Below, in pieces: positions 27,981 through 37,836 of a stretch of DNA of 64,000 nt. This stretch comes from Lentisphaerota bacterium (GTDB lineage: Bacteria; Verrucomicrobiota; Lentisphaeria; Victivallales; Victivallaceae), in the NCBI GenBank assembly GCA_015061805.1, contig SUVV01000006.1:1-64000 (forward strand). Reading direction: 5' to 3'. The notes below the pieces were generated by a model, which was not told where the DNA came from, made no database searches, and saw only the letters and a list, made by a program, of their open reading frames with translations. Numbering within the stretch: position 1 is the first letter of the stretch; each line of letters starts with the position of its first letter. The position numbers were made by a program, and so were the translations under genes.

Positions 27981-28745
27981 ATGCAGAAACAACGCAAACA
28001 TGAATCAGGTCAGGCTATGATGGAATTGACCATCATGCTGCTGGTCCTTGCCGGAATGATCCTTGCCGTTGTCATGATCAGCGGCATTGAAATATCCAGC
28101 AACGATATGCTGCTTTCCGCAAGGCATAATGCCCAGAAAAATGCCAGAAGTACAACTCCCACACACAGTCAGCAAAACAGTGAGATCAGCAACTGGAGTT
28201 ATTTCAAACTTGATCTCACCGGAAAAGGTTTCGGCGGTTCTCAAACGCTTATTCGCAGCAACAAGAGAAATTATCGAATCCGGACCCGCGACAATATACT
28301 GCAAATACCGTTTTCATATCAAAGCAATATGTCCGCCAATGGCAATGTCAACACCATGGACGGAGTTTACAGCAAAATGACCTCTGCCGCTTACAGTAAA
28401 TGGGAACTGCTGAAACTGGGGGATCAGTACAGCAAATGGAAAAATCTTCAGAACTTTGATCCGGCATTCCAAAACGACTTTGCCGAATCCATCCATGACG
28501 GGAACGCTTTCAACTCGGCTCATTTAGTCGAGGGTACGGGAGATACATCATCCGGTGCTGCAACGATCAATGCGCGCCATCAGGCAGCCGGAGCCGTCAG
28601 CCGGGATGATGCAGCCAGGGTCATGTATGATTCATTCCGCCGGCTTTTCGGAGTCCGCATTGACAATATAAAAATGCGTGACCACGAAACCAATAAAGTT
28701 TATCTCCCGGCACAATATCCGGAAAACGGAAGTGAGAGCGAGTAA
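27981..28745 (+). CDS. TadE-like protein
   Basis: HESGQAMMELTIMLLVLAGMILAVVMISGIEISSNDM N-terminal segment. Confidence 0.6.
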   Translation: MQKQRKHESGQAMMELTIMLLVLAGMILAVVMISGIEISSNDMLLSARHNAQKNARSTTPTHSQQNSEISNWSYFKLDLTGKGFGGSQTLIRSNKRNYRIRTRDNILQIPFSYQSNMSANGNVNTMDGVYSKMTSAAYSKWELLKLGDQYSKWKNLQNFDPAFQNDFAESIHDGNAFNSAHLVEGTGDTSSGAATINARHQAAGAVSRDDAARVMYDSFRRLFGVRIDNIKMRDHETNKVYLPAQYPENGSESE

Positions 28746-28763
28746 AAATATTTTGCTCTCACT
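28731..28763 (+). terminator. Hairpin terminator overlapping both convergent stop codons
   Basis: AGTGAGAGC...GCTCTCACT 9-bp stem followed by TTTTTA on the plus strand; plus stop TAA 28743-28745 and minus stop 28759-28761 both lie inside it. Confidence 0.7.
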
Positions 28764-31539
28764 TTTTATACGCCCGCCGTGCTTTCCATCCGCAATTACG
28801 GAAAAATTCATAGAAATAATCATCTGCCAGCGCGATTACGTTGATTGCGAATGGATATTTATGGAACATTTCTTTCCATTGAGAAACCAACTGATCGATT
28901 TCCGGAATAAGTTTTTTGCGTTCTTTCGCCGGAGTCGCCCAGTATTTGCGGGCAAATTCACTGTTGCGTCTAAAGAACTCCAGTCCGGTGCTGACAAAAT
29001 CAATGCGCTTGAGAATAGATTCATCATTGCCGGCAGCATTTCGGGCATCATTCAACAGAGTTTCAAGACGGCGGAATTCTTCCGGAGTGAAAACCCGACA
29101 GAATCTGCCGAATCTGGAGGCAGGAATTTCCGTAATATCTTCGAGCGATTTGATCGAAACCCCACCGGAATTCCGGTATACATCGGTAAGTTTTTCGCAA
29201 TGAGCATAATACTTTTTCATGGCTTCTCCGGCGGTTCCGAAACCGCTTTTACAGAAATCATCGACCAGATCATCAACGGATGCCGCCGGATTCCACAGCA
29301 AATTTGCCAACACATAGTAGTTGAGCGCATTGGTTGCCCAATGGTGCGGCAGAGTATCAAAGTCGCCGCCGACCATACCGGTTGCGGCAAAATGTTTAAG
29401 ATCTTTTGCCATATTCCGGTAGTAGAGGAACGGCATGCCGCTGCCCCCACCGAGGAAATTGGGGCGCCAGCAAAGTTCGCTGGCAACACTTGACCAGAAA
29501 TCCCAATATTCCCGGTCTCGAGCATGATTTCTGATATTGAGATACTCGCCGCCGACAAAAGTTATAAGCATGTTATCGGGGAAATCACGGTAGTACTCCG
29601 GCGGAGCAAGGTATCCTGCGTAAGCAAGATAAACGCCTTTGATATCCGGACGGGACTTTTGCAGTTCCTTAACTGCTTCGCAGGTAAAACGCAGCACCCG
29701 GTCGGTCATTCCGGGATAACGGTAAACCGGACGGTTGCGGCCCAGAAAAACCCGCTTGGTTGAGAGGTTGCCATTTGAGGGATCCCATTTGCGGCAATTT
29801 TCACACATGCACATAATGTCATATCCACCGTCGCTGGGAGAGAAACGGTAATATTCCACATTCTTATATTTGGGCTTTTTAAGATTTTCAAGTGCTTCTT
29901 TTGCCGCAAGTTTTATTGTTTCCGGGTTGGATTTGCAAATACGGACATGTTTAGTTTTCATCTTGCGGACAGTTTCAAACTGCAAGCCTAAAACTTCCGG
30001 TTCAGTTTTGCCATATTTATTCTGCCAGGAGTAGAAGTTGCCACCACCACCTTCATTCAATGAGCCGCCGAGCCGCTGCGGAGCATTCCAGGCGGCATGT
30101 CCGGCACGCATTTTTACAACCTTGTCGACATCCCAACCTAAAATATTGCAATTTTTAATGGCATTCTCAGAAGCATTCACTTTGATGATTTTCCCCTCCG
30201 GATTTTTCCATTCGCGCGCGCCATTGGAAAGTCCATTGCGAATATAACGCTTGCGCAACGGGGAAATATCGGTCAACTCAAAGGGCGCAATTTTAACATC
30301 GGCAGTTTTGACGAAAACTTCACCGCCCTCACCGGGCCAGAGCATCCGGTAACCGAGGATTTCTTTCATGAAAGTCTGAATACCCAACGACGGAGTCGGT
30401 GCACTGATAACGATTTTGTTTCCGCTTGCCTTGATCTCGACCTTTTTAGAAATCTCAAAATAAACGAGTGTTTTATACGGTTTCCGCCGCCAGTTCCAGA
30501 TGCCGTCCTTTTCTTTGACCAGACGCCGGGCGGTTATGGGGAGAATCACACCGCACATATTTTTGAGGACATGATTTAACATATTGAACGCACCGCGTTC
30601 GCCGACACGTTGAATTACCAGAATGGCTTGCGGCTGCCCTCCGGAAACCAGTTCGATTTTTTCACCGTCAAGTTTGGTAATTTTCCGGTTTGAAACCAAT
30701 TTTTTCGGAGTGCGCGGAACGACTTTTAAGGGTTTTGCCGCAGGTCCAAGCGGCGTATAATCCCACAATTCGCGTTTTTCTTTGCTCAATGCGGGGTCGT
30801 TTGCCATGATGATCGAGTGGAGTTTTTTCGCAAACGGGAAATACTGCTCCAGAGCCGCATTGGCCCGGTCATGGTAAGGCTGCGTGTAACTGGTAAACGA
30901 TTCGGTCAACCGGATGTTTATAAAATAAACTTTGCCTTTGCCGAATTTATTGACAGAAACCAGCGAACCTGATTGGTTGCCGATTATATTTTGGGCAGTG
31001 GTCAGCCCGGAAAGCGCGATCTGACGGACTCGTTGCAGTTTACCATCTTTGTCTTTGCTTTTGGGAGCGAGCATGTGTTCAAAAACATCCGGATTTTTAC
31101 TGCAATCTTTCCACGCAGGATCCAGAATTTTTGCGTTGCTGTCAAAGACAACGAATTTTTCGGCTCCGAGCAATTTTGCCATTGCTTTGGTATTCGCTTC
31201 GCCGGCATAAGTGCCGCCGTTGATCAGGGTGATGAAAGTACCGCCGTTTGCAACGAATTTCTCCAAATCGGCAATAAAATTTTTGTCAAATTTGCGAAAA
31301 CGGAAAACGGAACTTCCGTGAATGTATATCAGAGTGGAAATTTTATTGAATTCATTGCCGTTGAACTTGATATGCAGCGGCTTATCATGAGTCCATTGCG
31401 GATTGAATACTGTTGCACTGATCAGTTCACTGAGCCCATCACAGCCCATACCGCGCATGATGCCGACCGGCTTTGCCGCGAACACCGCAGTTCCCGCCAG
31501 CAACACTCCGAATATTGACAAAAATCTCATCACCTTCAT
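28759..31539 (-). CDS. Secreted DUF4838-type protein, subfamily A (926 aa)
   Basis: Signal peptide; N-terminal GATase1-like region; GIQTFMKEILGYRMLWPGEGGEV GH20-like domain; FSPSDGGYDIMCMCENCRKWD. Confidence 0.82.
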   Translation of the reverse strand: MKVMRFLSIFGVLLAGTAVFAAKPVGIMRGMGCDGLSELISATVFNPQWTHDKPLHIKFNGNEFNKISTLIYIHGSSVFRFRKFDKNFIADLEKFVANGGTFITLINGGTYAGEANTKAMAKLLGAEKFVVFDSNAKILDPAWKDCSKNPDVFEHMLAPKSKDKDGKLQRVRQIALSGLTTAQNIIGNQSGSLVSVNKFGKGKVYFINIRLTESFTSYTQPYHDRANAALEQYFPFAKKLHSIIMANDPALSKEKRELWDYTPLGPAAKPLKVVPRTPKKLVSNRKITKLDGEKIELVSGGQPQAILVIQRVGERGAFNMLNHVLKNMCGVILPITARRLVKEKDGIWNWRRKPYKTLVYFEISKKVEIKASGNKIVISAPTPSLGIQTFMKEILGYRMLWPGEGGEVFVKTADVKIAPFELTDISPLRKRYIRNGLSNGAREWKNPEGKIIKVNASENAIKNCNILGWDVDKVVKMRAGHAAWNAPQRLGGSLNEGGGGNFYSWQNKYGKTEPEVLGLQFETVRKMKTKHVRICKSNPETIKLAAKEALENLKKPKYKNVEYYRFSPSDGGYDIMCMCENCRKWDPSNGNLSTKRVFLGRNRPVYRYPGMTDRVLRFTCEAVKELQKSRPDIKGVYLAYAGYLAPPEYYRDFPDNMLITFVGGEYLNIRNHARDREYWDFWSSVASELCWRPNFLGGGSGMPFLYYRNMAKDLKHFAATGMVGGDFDTLPHHWATNALNYYVLANLLWNPAASVDDLVDDFCKSGFGTAGEAMKKYYAHCEKLTDVYRNSGGVSIKSLEDITEIPASRFGRFCRVFTPEEFRRLETLLNDARNAAGNDESILKRIDFVSTGLEFFRRNSEFARKYWATPAKERKKLIPEIDQLVSQWKEMFHKYPFAINVIALADDYFYEFFRNCGWKARRAYKK

Positions 31540-31560
31540 AAGCGCTTCCTGTAAAAATCA

Positions 31561-31592
31561 GCAAAGGCTGTGATGTGCATCACAGCCTTTGC
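31561..31592 (-). terminator. Long hairpin between the two subfamily A paralogs; terminator or processing site
   Basis: GCAAAGGCTGTGAT GTGC ATCACAGCCTTTGC, perfect 14-bp stem; minus strand continues TGATTTTT. Confidence 0.75.
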
Positions 31593-31599
31593 GTTTTGA

Positions 31600-34401
31600 T
31601 TATTTTTTGTAATTGTGGATCGGTTTCCAGCCGCAATTACGGAAGAATCCGGTGTAGTTGCTGTAAACCTGTCCGGGAATTGAAATGGCAAACGGCTTTT
31701 CTCTGAAAAGTTTCTGCCAGAAAGCAACCAAATCATCAATATCCTTGATCAGGGTTTTGCGTTCCTTTGCAGGAGTATTCCAGTATTTCTGCCAGAAAGC
31801 AACCATTTTGCGGCAATATTCCATACCTGCAGCAACGAACTCAATGCGTTTGGCTTCAGGTGAATTGGCATCAACTTTGGCTTTAGCCGCCTGGAGGTAT
31901 CCATCGAGGAGATCCATTTCCTTGTTATTGAAAATACGCACAAACTTCTGACGGGCGGAAAGGTCGCCGATATTGGTCAAGTCTTCCTGTTCTTTGACTG
32001 AAACTCCGCCGCGCTGAGCGAAAATATCAGTCAGTTTTTCACAATGAGCATAGAACTTTTTCATTTCTTCCGCGCCGGCGCCGAAACCGCTCCGGCAGAA
32101 ATCATCGATTATATCGTCGACATTGGCTGCCGGATCCCACATCAATTGAGCCAGCACATAGAAGTTCAACGCCTGCGTCGCGTAATGGTGCGGCATGGAG
32201 TCAAAGTCTCCGCCGACCATACCGGTAGAAGCGAAATACTTCAGATCCTTATCCAATTCGTGAACGTAGATCAGCGGGAAACCGCAAACACTGTTTGCTC
32301 CGAGGAAGTTGGGGCGCCAGCAAAGTTCTTTGGCAACGCCGGACCAGTAGTTCCAGTATTTGATATCTTTGGCACGATTTTTGGGATTGAGGAATTCTCC
32401 GCCGACGAAGTTCACCAACATATTGTCGGGGAAATCATGATAATATTTGGGCGGAGCCAGATATCCGGCATAAGCGAGATAGACCACTTTGAGGTTGGGT
32501 TTATACTTGCGGAGCTCCTTACCGGCTTCGCAGGTGAAGCGCAAAATACGGTCAGTCATGGAAACATACTGATAGACCGGACGGTTGCGGCCCAGATAAA
32601 CCCGGGCAGCGCCGAGCGGAGCATCGCTGCAGTCCCATTTACGGCAGTTTTCGCACATGCACATAAGATCATAACCGCCATCACTGGGTGAAAAACGGCA
32701 ATATTCGGTATCCGATTTGATCCTTTTCAAAACATCCTTGACCGCCTGTTTGATCGCGTTGGGGTTGGATTTGCAAATTCGCGGGTGACGGTCTTTGACT
32801 TTGCGGAAGGTTTCAAACTGCAGAGCGAGATATTCCGGGTTGGTTTTACCGAAGCGCCTGCCCCAATCGTAGAAGTTGGCACCGCCGGCTTCTTTCAAAG
32901 ATCCGCCCAGGCGCTGGGGAGCGCTCCAGGTGTTATGCCGCTGACGAAGTTTGACAGCTTCACGGACATCGAGTCCCATGATATCACAGCCCTGGCTCAA
33001 ACCGGGACGGGCGTTGACTTTGATAACATTGCCATCCGGCATCTTCCAGTCATACTTCCCACAAACGAGCGTGTTTCTGAAATTGCGGAACTTCATCGGG
33101 GTTTTATCGTAAAGTTTGATCGGTTCAATACTGACATCGGCAGACTTCCGGTAAACTTCGCCATCTTCGCCGGGCCAGAGCATCCGGTAGCCGAGACATT
33201 CGCGCATGAAAGTATAGATACCCAACGCCGGGTCATTGGCGGGGGTGCTGATGGTAATGAGATTGCCGGATGCTTCCACACCGACATGATCGGCAGCTTT
33301 GAAAACGATTTTAGTATCGTAGGTCTGTCTGTTTTTGCTCCAGTACCATTTGCCGTTTTTTTCACTGACTGCCCTGGGATTGGGCAGCGGAAGGGTCGTT
33401 CCGGTCATTTTTTTCAGCAGAGTGTTGAGAATCTTGTAAGCGCCCGGGGTACCTCTTGCACCGGTACCGCCCTCAATAAGCAATGCTCGCGGGACCCCGT
33501 TTACGATAAGCGGAAGCGGTTTGCCGGAGAGTTTCTGAACCTTGCGGGCAGAAACAACGGATCGCGGAGCGCGTTTTTTGATGGTAAGCGGTTTGGCTTT
33601 GGGACCAAGCGGAATGGGGTTCCACATTTCGCGTTTTTCTTTGCTCAGAGCGGGGTTTGCTTCCAGGATCGCTTCATGGATCTTTTTGGCAAACGGCAGA
33701 TACTGTTTCAATTCAGTGTTGATTACATAGTGTTTCGGAAGCGGGAAACTGGGAGCCGATTCCGTCAAACGGACGTTGATGAAGTAGACCTTACCTTTGC
33801 CCAACTGGTTGACCGCAACGATCGCAGTTTTGCCGTCTCCGATAATGGTTTTGGCCGTAGTAAGGCCGCTCAAAGCGATCAGCGGTTTGGCAGGAGAACC
33901 TTGAGTGGTCCTGGGGGCAAGCATGTGCTGAAAAACCTGCGGGATTTTTCCGCATTCAGCCCAGGAACTATCCTTGATTTCAACTTTTGCGGAACTGTCA
34001 GCGAACTTGGTTGCGCCCAGCAATTTGGACATAGCACCGACTTTGGTGACTGACGGGGGACGCGGAGCACCATCGATCAGGATGACCAGCACACCGCCGC
34101 CGGAAACAAAATTCTCCATATTTTTGATCATATCCTTTTTCCATTCGCGGAAACGGAAGATCTGATTGAAACCATGCTCGTAAACCACCGCAGAAACCTT
34201 ATCAAATTCCTTGCCGGTAAATTTAACGGTAAGAGGTTTGTCCTTGTGCCACTGCGGACTGAAAACTGTTGCCTTGATCAATTCATCAAGACGCTGATAG
34301 GCCAGCCCCTGCCACACACCGACGGGTTTCCCCGGGGCGGCGTATGCTGCAGAAAGCACCAGTGCCGCAGCAACAGCAAATAAGATTTTTACAGATTTCA
34401 T
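31600..34401 (-). CDS. Secreted DUF4838-type protein, subfamily A (933 aa)
   Basis: Paralog of 28759-31539; GIYTFMRECLGYRMLWPGEDGEV; FSPSDGGYDLMCMCENCRKWD; MVGGDFDSMPHHYATQALNFYVLAQLMWDP. Confidence 0.82.
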   Translation of the reverse strand: MKSVKILFAVAAALVLSAAYAAPGKPVGVWQGLAYQRLDELIKATVFSPQWHKDKPLTVKFTGKEFDKVSAVVYEHGFNQIFRFREWKKDMIKNMENFVSGGGVLVILIDGAPRPPSVTKVGAMSKLLGATKFADSSAKVEIKDSSWAECGKIPQVFQHMLAPRTTQGSPAKPLIALSGLTTAKTIIGDGKTAIVAVNQLGKGKVYFINVRLTESAPSFPLPKHYVINTELKQYLPFAKKIHEAILEANPALSKEKREMWNPIPLGPKAKPLTIKKRAPRSVVSARKVQKLSGKPLPLIVNGVPRALLIEGGTGARGTPGAYKILNTLLKKMTGTTLPLPNPRAVSEKNGKWYWSKNRQTYDTKIVFKAADHVGVEASGNLITISTPANDPALGIYTFMRECLGYRMLWPGEDGEVYRKSADVSIEPIKLYDKTPMKFRNFRNTLVCGKYDWKMPDGNVIKVNARPGLSQGCDIMGLDVREAVKLRQRHNTWSAPQRLGGSLKEAGGANFYDWGRRFGKTNPEYLALQFETFRKVKDRHPRICKSNPNAIKQAVKDVLKRIKSDTEYCRFSPSDGGYDLMCMCENCRKWDCSDAPLGAARVYLGRNRPVYQYVSMTDRILRFTCEAGKELRKYKPNLKVVYLAYAGYLAPPKYYHDFPDNMLVNFVGGEFLNPKNRAKDIKYWNYWSGVAKELCWRPNFLGANSVCGFPLIYVHELDKDLKYFASTGMVGGDFDSMPHHYATQALNFYVLAQLMWDPAANVDDIIDDFCRSGFGAGAEEMKKFYAHCEKLTDIFAQRGGVSVKEQEDLTNIGDLSARQKFVRIFNNKEMDLLDGYLQAAKAKVDANSPEAKRIEFVAAGMEYCRKMVAFWQKYWNTPAKERKTLIKDIDDLVAFWQKLFREKPFAISIPGQVYSNYTGFFRNCGWKPIHNYKK

Positions 34402-34413
34402 AATACCCTCCTG

Positions 34414-35313
34414 TTAAATGTTGAACATATCATACCATTTGACGATATCAGCGGCCGGAGCCACGGCAAGGCGACCGATCAATTCGCTTTGCAAGGTCAA
34501 TAAGCGGGGAGCGCGTTTCAGGCGTTCCACGATCTTGTCCCAGTCGGCAATGCCGTCGCCGGGGGCAAGGTGCTGATCATTTTTGCCGTTGTTGTCGTGC
34601 AAATGGGTGGTCACGACCTGATTGAGCATCCGGTCAAGCTGATCATTCTGGAAGATGACAGTATCATCGTCCCAGCCGATACGGATCCATTCGGCGATAT
34701 CGTCAGAGACCTTGCCATCCTGATGTTCAACCAGCAGTGCATGACCGGAATCATAGCACATTCCCAAATTTGGATGGTTGTACTTTTCGATGATCGGGGT
34801 CAGAAAATCGGCACAACTCGGCGGCAGGAACAGATTTTCCAGCGCAATAACGCAGTTGTTTTTTTCTGCGGCCGGGATGAGAATATCCAACGCATCGCAA
34901 ATACGTTTTTCCGCAGCCGGCAAATCGACATAAGGATAAAGCCCGAAGTCTTTGGCAAATTCTCCGGTGCGCCGGGTGCGTCCGACGTGGATCGTGATCG
35001 TGGTAACGCCGAGAGAACCGGCGATATCGATCGCATTCAATTGAGAATTGACGATCAATTCCAACGGTACCGGAGTTCCCAGCGAATCCGCAGTCTGATG
35101 CGGAGCGTGGACATCGCGGATGGTCATTTTATTGACTTCAGTTTGATGCAGCATCTCTTTGCGATACGCCGCATCATCTTTCATCCGCTGCAAATCTTTG
35201 GGGCCGAGCTGCAGAAACTTGATACCGGCGGCGGCGAATTCCTCCATCCGCGCGCCGATAGCACTGCCGGTTACATCAGAACCCATATAGTGAGTCATTT
35301 CCGGGAAAATCAT
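34414..35313 (-). CDS. Sugar phosphate isomerase/epimerase (xylose isomerase-like TIM barrel)
   Basis: GVTTITIHVGRT, CVIALENLF, NLGMCYDSGHALL, VVTTHLHDNNGKNDQHLAPGDGIADWDKIV. Confidence 0.88.
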   Translation of the reverse strand: MIFPEMTHYMGSDVTGSAIGARMEEFAAAGIKFLQLGPKDLQRMKDDAAYRKEMLHQTEVNKMTIRDVHAPHQTADSLGTPVPLELIVNSQLNAIDIAGSLGVTTITIHVGRTRRTGEFAKDFGLYPYVDLPAAEKRICDALDILIPAAEKNNCVIALENLFLPPSCADFLTPIIEKYNHPNLGMCYDSGHALLVEHQDGKVSDDIAEWIRIGWDDDTVIFQNDQLDRMLNQVVTTHLHDNNGKNDQHLAPGDGIADWDKIVERLKRAPRLLTLQSELIGRLAVAPAADIVKWYDMFNI

Positions 35314-35325
35314 TTTTTTGATTCC

Positions 35326-37797
35326 TTACTTTTTGGCAGACAGGATATCTTTGAACCGGAGCTGGAAATTGTCAAGGTTCAACGTGACCGGCTTGTTGGT
35401 TCCAAAGATTTTCTTCGGATTGGAGGCGACCACTTTCAGCTCATAATCTCCGGGGGCAAGTTCAACACTCTTGAAGCGGATTTCATGCCAATTGTTGACA
35501 TTGTCCAGCTTCTCATCGACCCAGATTCCTTTGAGTTCTTTGCCGCCGAGGAAGAACTTGACGTTATCCAGCGGATTTCCTTCGCTCTTGACGAAAACGC
35601 TGAGAGAGGCTTTGACCGGAATATCGGTGGAAGCCTTACGCTGCTGAGTGATCTCCATTTCGCAACCAACAGGCATATCGAGCTGCAAGCTGATGCCCTG
35701 TCCGCCATGGCAGGGGACCATGTAGTTGTCATCGGCGTCACGGTTGGTAGCGGCGGTGTATTGGAATTTACCTTCGCCCTTGACCGATTTGACATCCCAA
35801 CTGTAACCGTAGTATTCAAAGGAGTTGTTGACCAGATAGTTGTACGTACCGTTTTTGAGCCGGATAAGCGCGATTTCCGAAAGACCTTTCCACGGACGCA
35901 AGCTGAAACTGCTGCTGCCGAAGAACATACGGGTGATGGCATTATCTCCGGAATTTGCAAGCAGGAAGGTTGTGCGGGCAGCTTCAGCTTTCGCAGCACG
36001 GGAGGCGACTTTGATCAGATTTTTCTTTTCCATGCGGATGATCTTGGTCGAAGGCTGAGTCAACGGCATATCAACACCGGCGGCGGCGAGGTCTGCGATA
36101 CTGCGCAAGGATTCAGTAGTGATCGCCGCCATGCGGATACCGCGGTTGATGAAGTTGATACGCGCTTTACGATCAGCGGTATCAGCAAGTTTGAGCGCTT
36201 TTTTGATGTAGGGTTTGCACATTTTCTGGAATTCATCATTAAAGATGACTTCGGACATCAAACGGTTGCGTTCAGCGTAGCCGTTGGGGTAGAATTTCGA
36301 CATTTCTCCGGTGAAAAACTGGGGCATACATTTTTCCACACGGTCTTCGATCTTTTCAAACATTTCATACATGACCGGACTGGCTTTGGCACCGAATGCG
36401 GCATCGCAGAACTCTTTGAGCAGAGCATCGCGGTTCAGAGTCGGATCCCAGGAGAGCTTGCACAGGATGTACAAGTCGGTGGCGCGGGCGGCGAAGCATT
36501 TGCCGGTTTCGCCGTAGATACCGGCGGCATTGGCTTTGTGCAGAGCTTTGATATTGCGGTCGATTTTGCGGCTGTGGTTGAGGGGATAATTCATGGTGTA
36601 GTGAGTACCCCAGTATTCTCTGCCGACGACCTGCGCACCGGTCTTGCCCAGACCGATGATTTTATTGTTGATTTCATCCTCAGCGGCTCTGTCTTTGGTA
36701 AAACCGATGAAGTAGCAGTAGGAAAGATACATATTGGGCGGGAAGGAGATCTTCTGATCCGGCACGCCATTGTAGAAACTGTAAGCGAACATTCCGACTT
36801 TGGCTTTGGGATTAAGTTTGTAGACCTGATGGGCAATGTCTTCAGCAAAGTCATACATACGGTTGGTCACCGAAAGGTGGTTGTTGCGCAGCCGTTCAGC
36901 ATCCTTGCCATCCTGGGCAAGGCAGTTGGCACATTCGCAGAAACCGAAACCGTCATTGGGGGAGATGGAACGGATCTTGCCATCTTTGGGAGCGGCGATC
37001 TTTTCGGCGATAATGCGGCGGACATCCTTATTGGAAGTACAGAGCTGGGCAGGACCGCCTACGCTTTCATCATTGCGGCGGGTGGGAACGGTGGGTTTGG
37101 GTTCACCGATCCAGCGGGCAGGACTTACGAGCGAGTAGTATTCCGGATGCTCTTTGCCGTATTTTTCACGCGGCATCAAATTGAAAAAGGCGTGCTGGAA
37201 TCCGGAGCCGTTGGAGAAGATCGAACGGCCGCTTTTCATCCGGACGAGCCAGGTGCGCAAATCAGCGGCATCTTTAGCCGAAAGCAACCTCATTCCATAA
37301 GTAAAACTGCTGGTCATACGCAGTTTGAAGGGCGGCACATAGAGGTCGGTTCCCTCTTTGATGGTGACCGGATTACGTTTTTCGGCAACGGTTCCAAGTT
37401 CGCCCGGCCACAGGAAGCGGACACCGGCGTGTTTTTCAAGGAATGATATCACAGCATAGGCGGTACCGGTAAGGGTTTTGGTATCGTTTCCGTAGATGAA
37501 AACTTTGTCTTTTTCGGTATGGATGACGGTAAAATCACGATCCATATCGACATTCAATTTGGCGTTGGGCTGCTGGATGCCGACAAAAATGCCGGGAACC
37601 TGCGCATTTTTTTTGTAAAGTTTGAGCGTATACTTTTTACCGAATACTTTACCAAGATACTGCTGCAGAACTTTTGCATGTTCAGCACTTTTTTTGGTAT
37701 GCCAGATCGTGGCATTGCTCTTGCCCAGTTCAAATGCGGATACCGAAACCGATACCAGCAGGGCGGACATAAGCATCAATATTTTTTTGAATTTCAT
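35326..37797 (-). CDS. Secreted DUF4838-type protein, subfamily B copy 1
   Basis: Signal peptide then AFELGKSNATIW; HAGVRFLWPGELGTVAE; SISPNDGFGFCECANCLAQDG; VVGREYWGTHYTMNYPLNHSRKIDRN. Confidence 0.87.
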   Translation of the reverse strand: MKFKKILMLMSALLVSVSVSAFELGKSNATIWHTKKSAEHAKVLQQYLGKVFGKKYTLKLYKKNAQVPGIFVGIQQPNAKLNVDMDRDFTVIHTEKDKVFIYGNDTKTLTGTAYAVISFLEKHAGVRFLWPGELGTVAEKRNPVTIKEGTDLYVPPFKLRMTSSFTYGMRLLSAKDAADLRTWLVRMKSGRSIFSNGSGFQHAFFNLMPREKYGKEHPEYYSLVSPARWIGEPKPTVPTRRNDESVGGPAQLCTSNKDVRRIIAEKIAAPKDGKIRSISPNDGFGFCECANCLAQDGKDAERLRNNHLSVTNRMYDFAEDIAHQVYKLNPKAKVGMFAYSFYNGVPDQKISFPPNMYLSYCYFIGFTKDRAAEDEINNKIIGLGKTGAQVVGREYWGTHYTMNYPLNHSRKIDRNIKALHKANAAGIYGETGKCFAARATDLYILCKLSWDPTLNRDALLKEFCDAAFGAKASPVMYEMFEKIEDRVEKCMPQFFTGEMSKFYPNGYAERNRLMSEVIFNDEFQKMCKPYIKKALKLADTADRKARINFINRGIRMAAITTESLRSIADLAAAGVDMPLTQPSTKIIRMEKKNLIKVASRAAKAEAARTTFLLANSGDNAITRMFFGSSSFSLRPWKGLSEIALIRLKNGTYNYLVNNSFEYYGYSWDVKSVKGEGKFQYTAATNRDADDNYMVPCHGGQGISLQLDMPVGCEMEITQQRKASTDIPVKASLSVFVKSEGNPLDNVKFFLGGKELKGIWVDEKLDNVNNWHEIRFKSVELAPGDYELKVVASNPKKIFGTNKPVTLNLDNFQLRFKDILSAKK

Positions 37798-37836
37798 TTC
37801 GAATTGCTCCTTTATTTTTAAGAAATGATCATTCAA

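Noticed and set aside
34570-37446. 958-aa plus-strand ORF antisense to the epimerase and DUF4838 copy 1
   Set aside because: Crosses two well-supported minus-strand genes; composition is an antisense artefact (sense codons TTA/CTA/TCA are rare, so the opposing frame lacks stops); no recognisable motifs.
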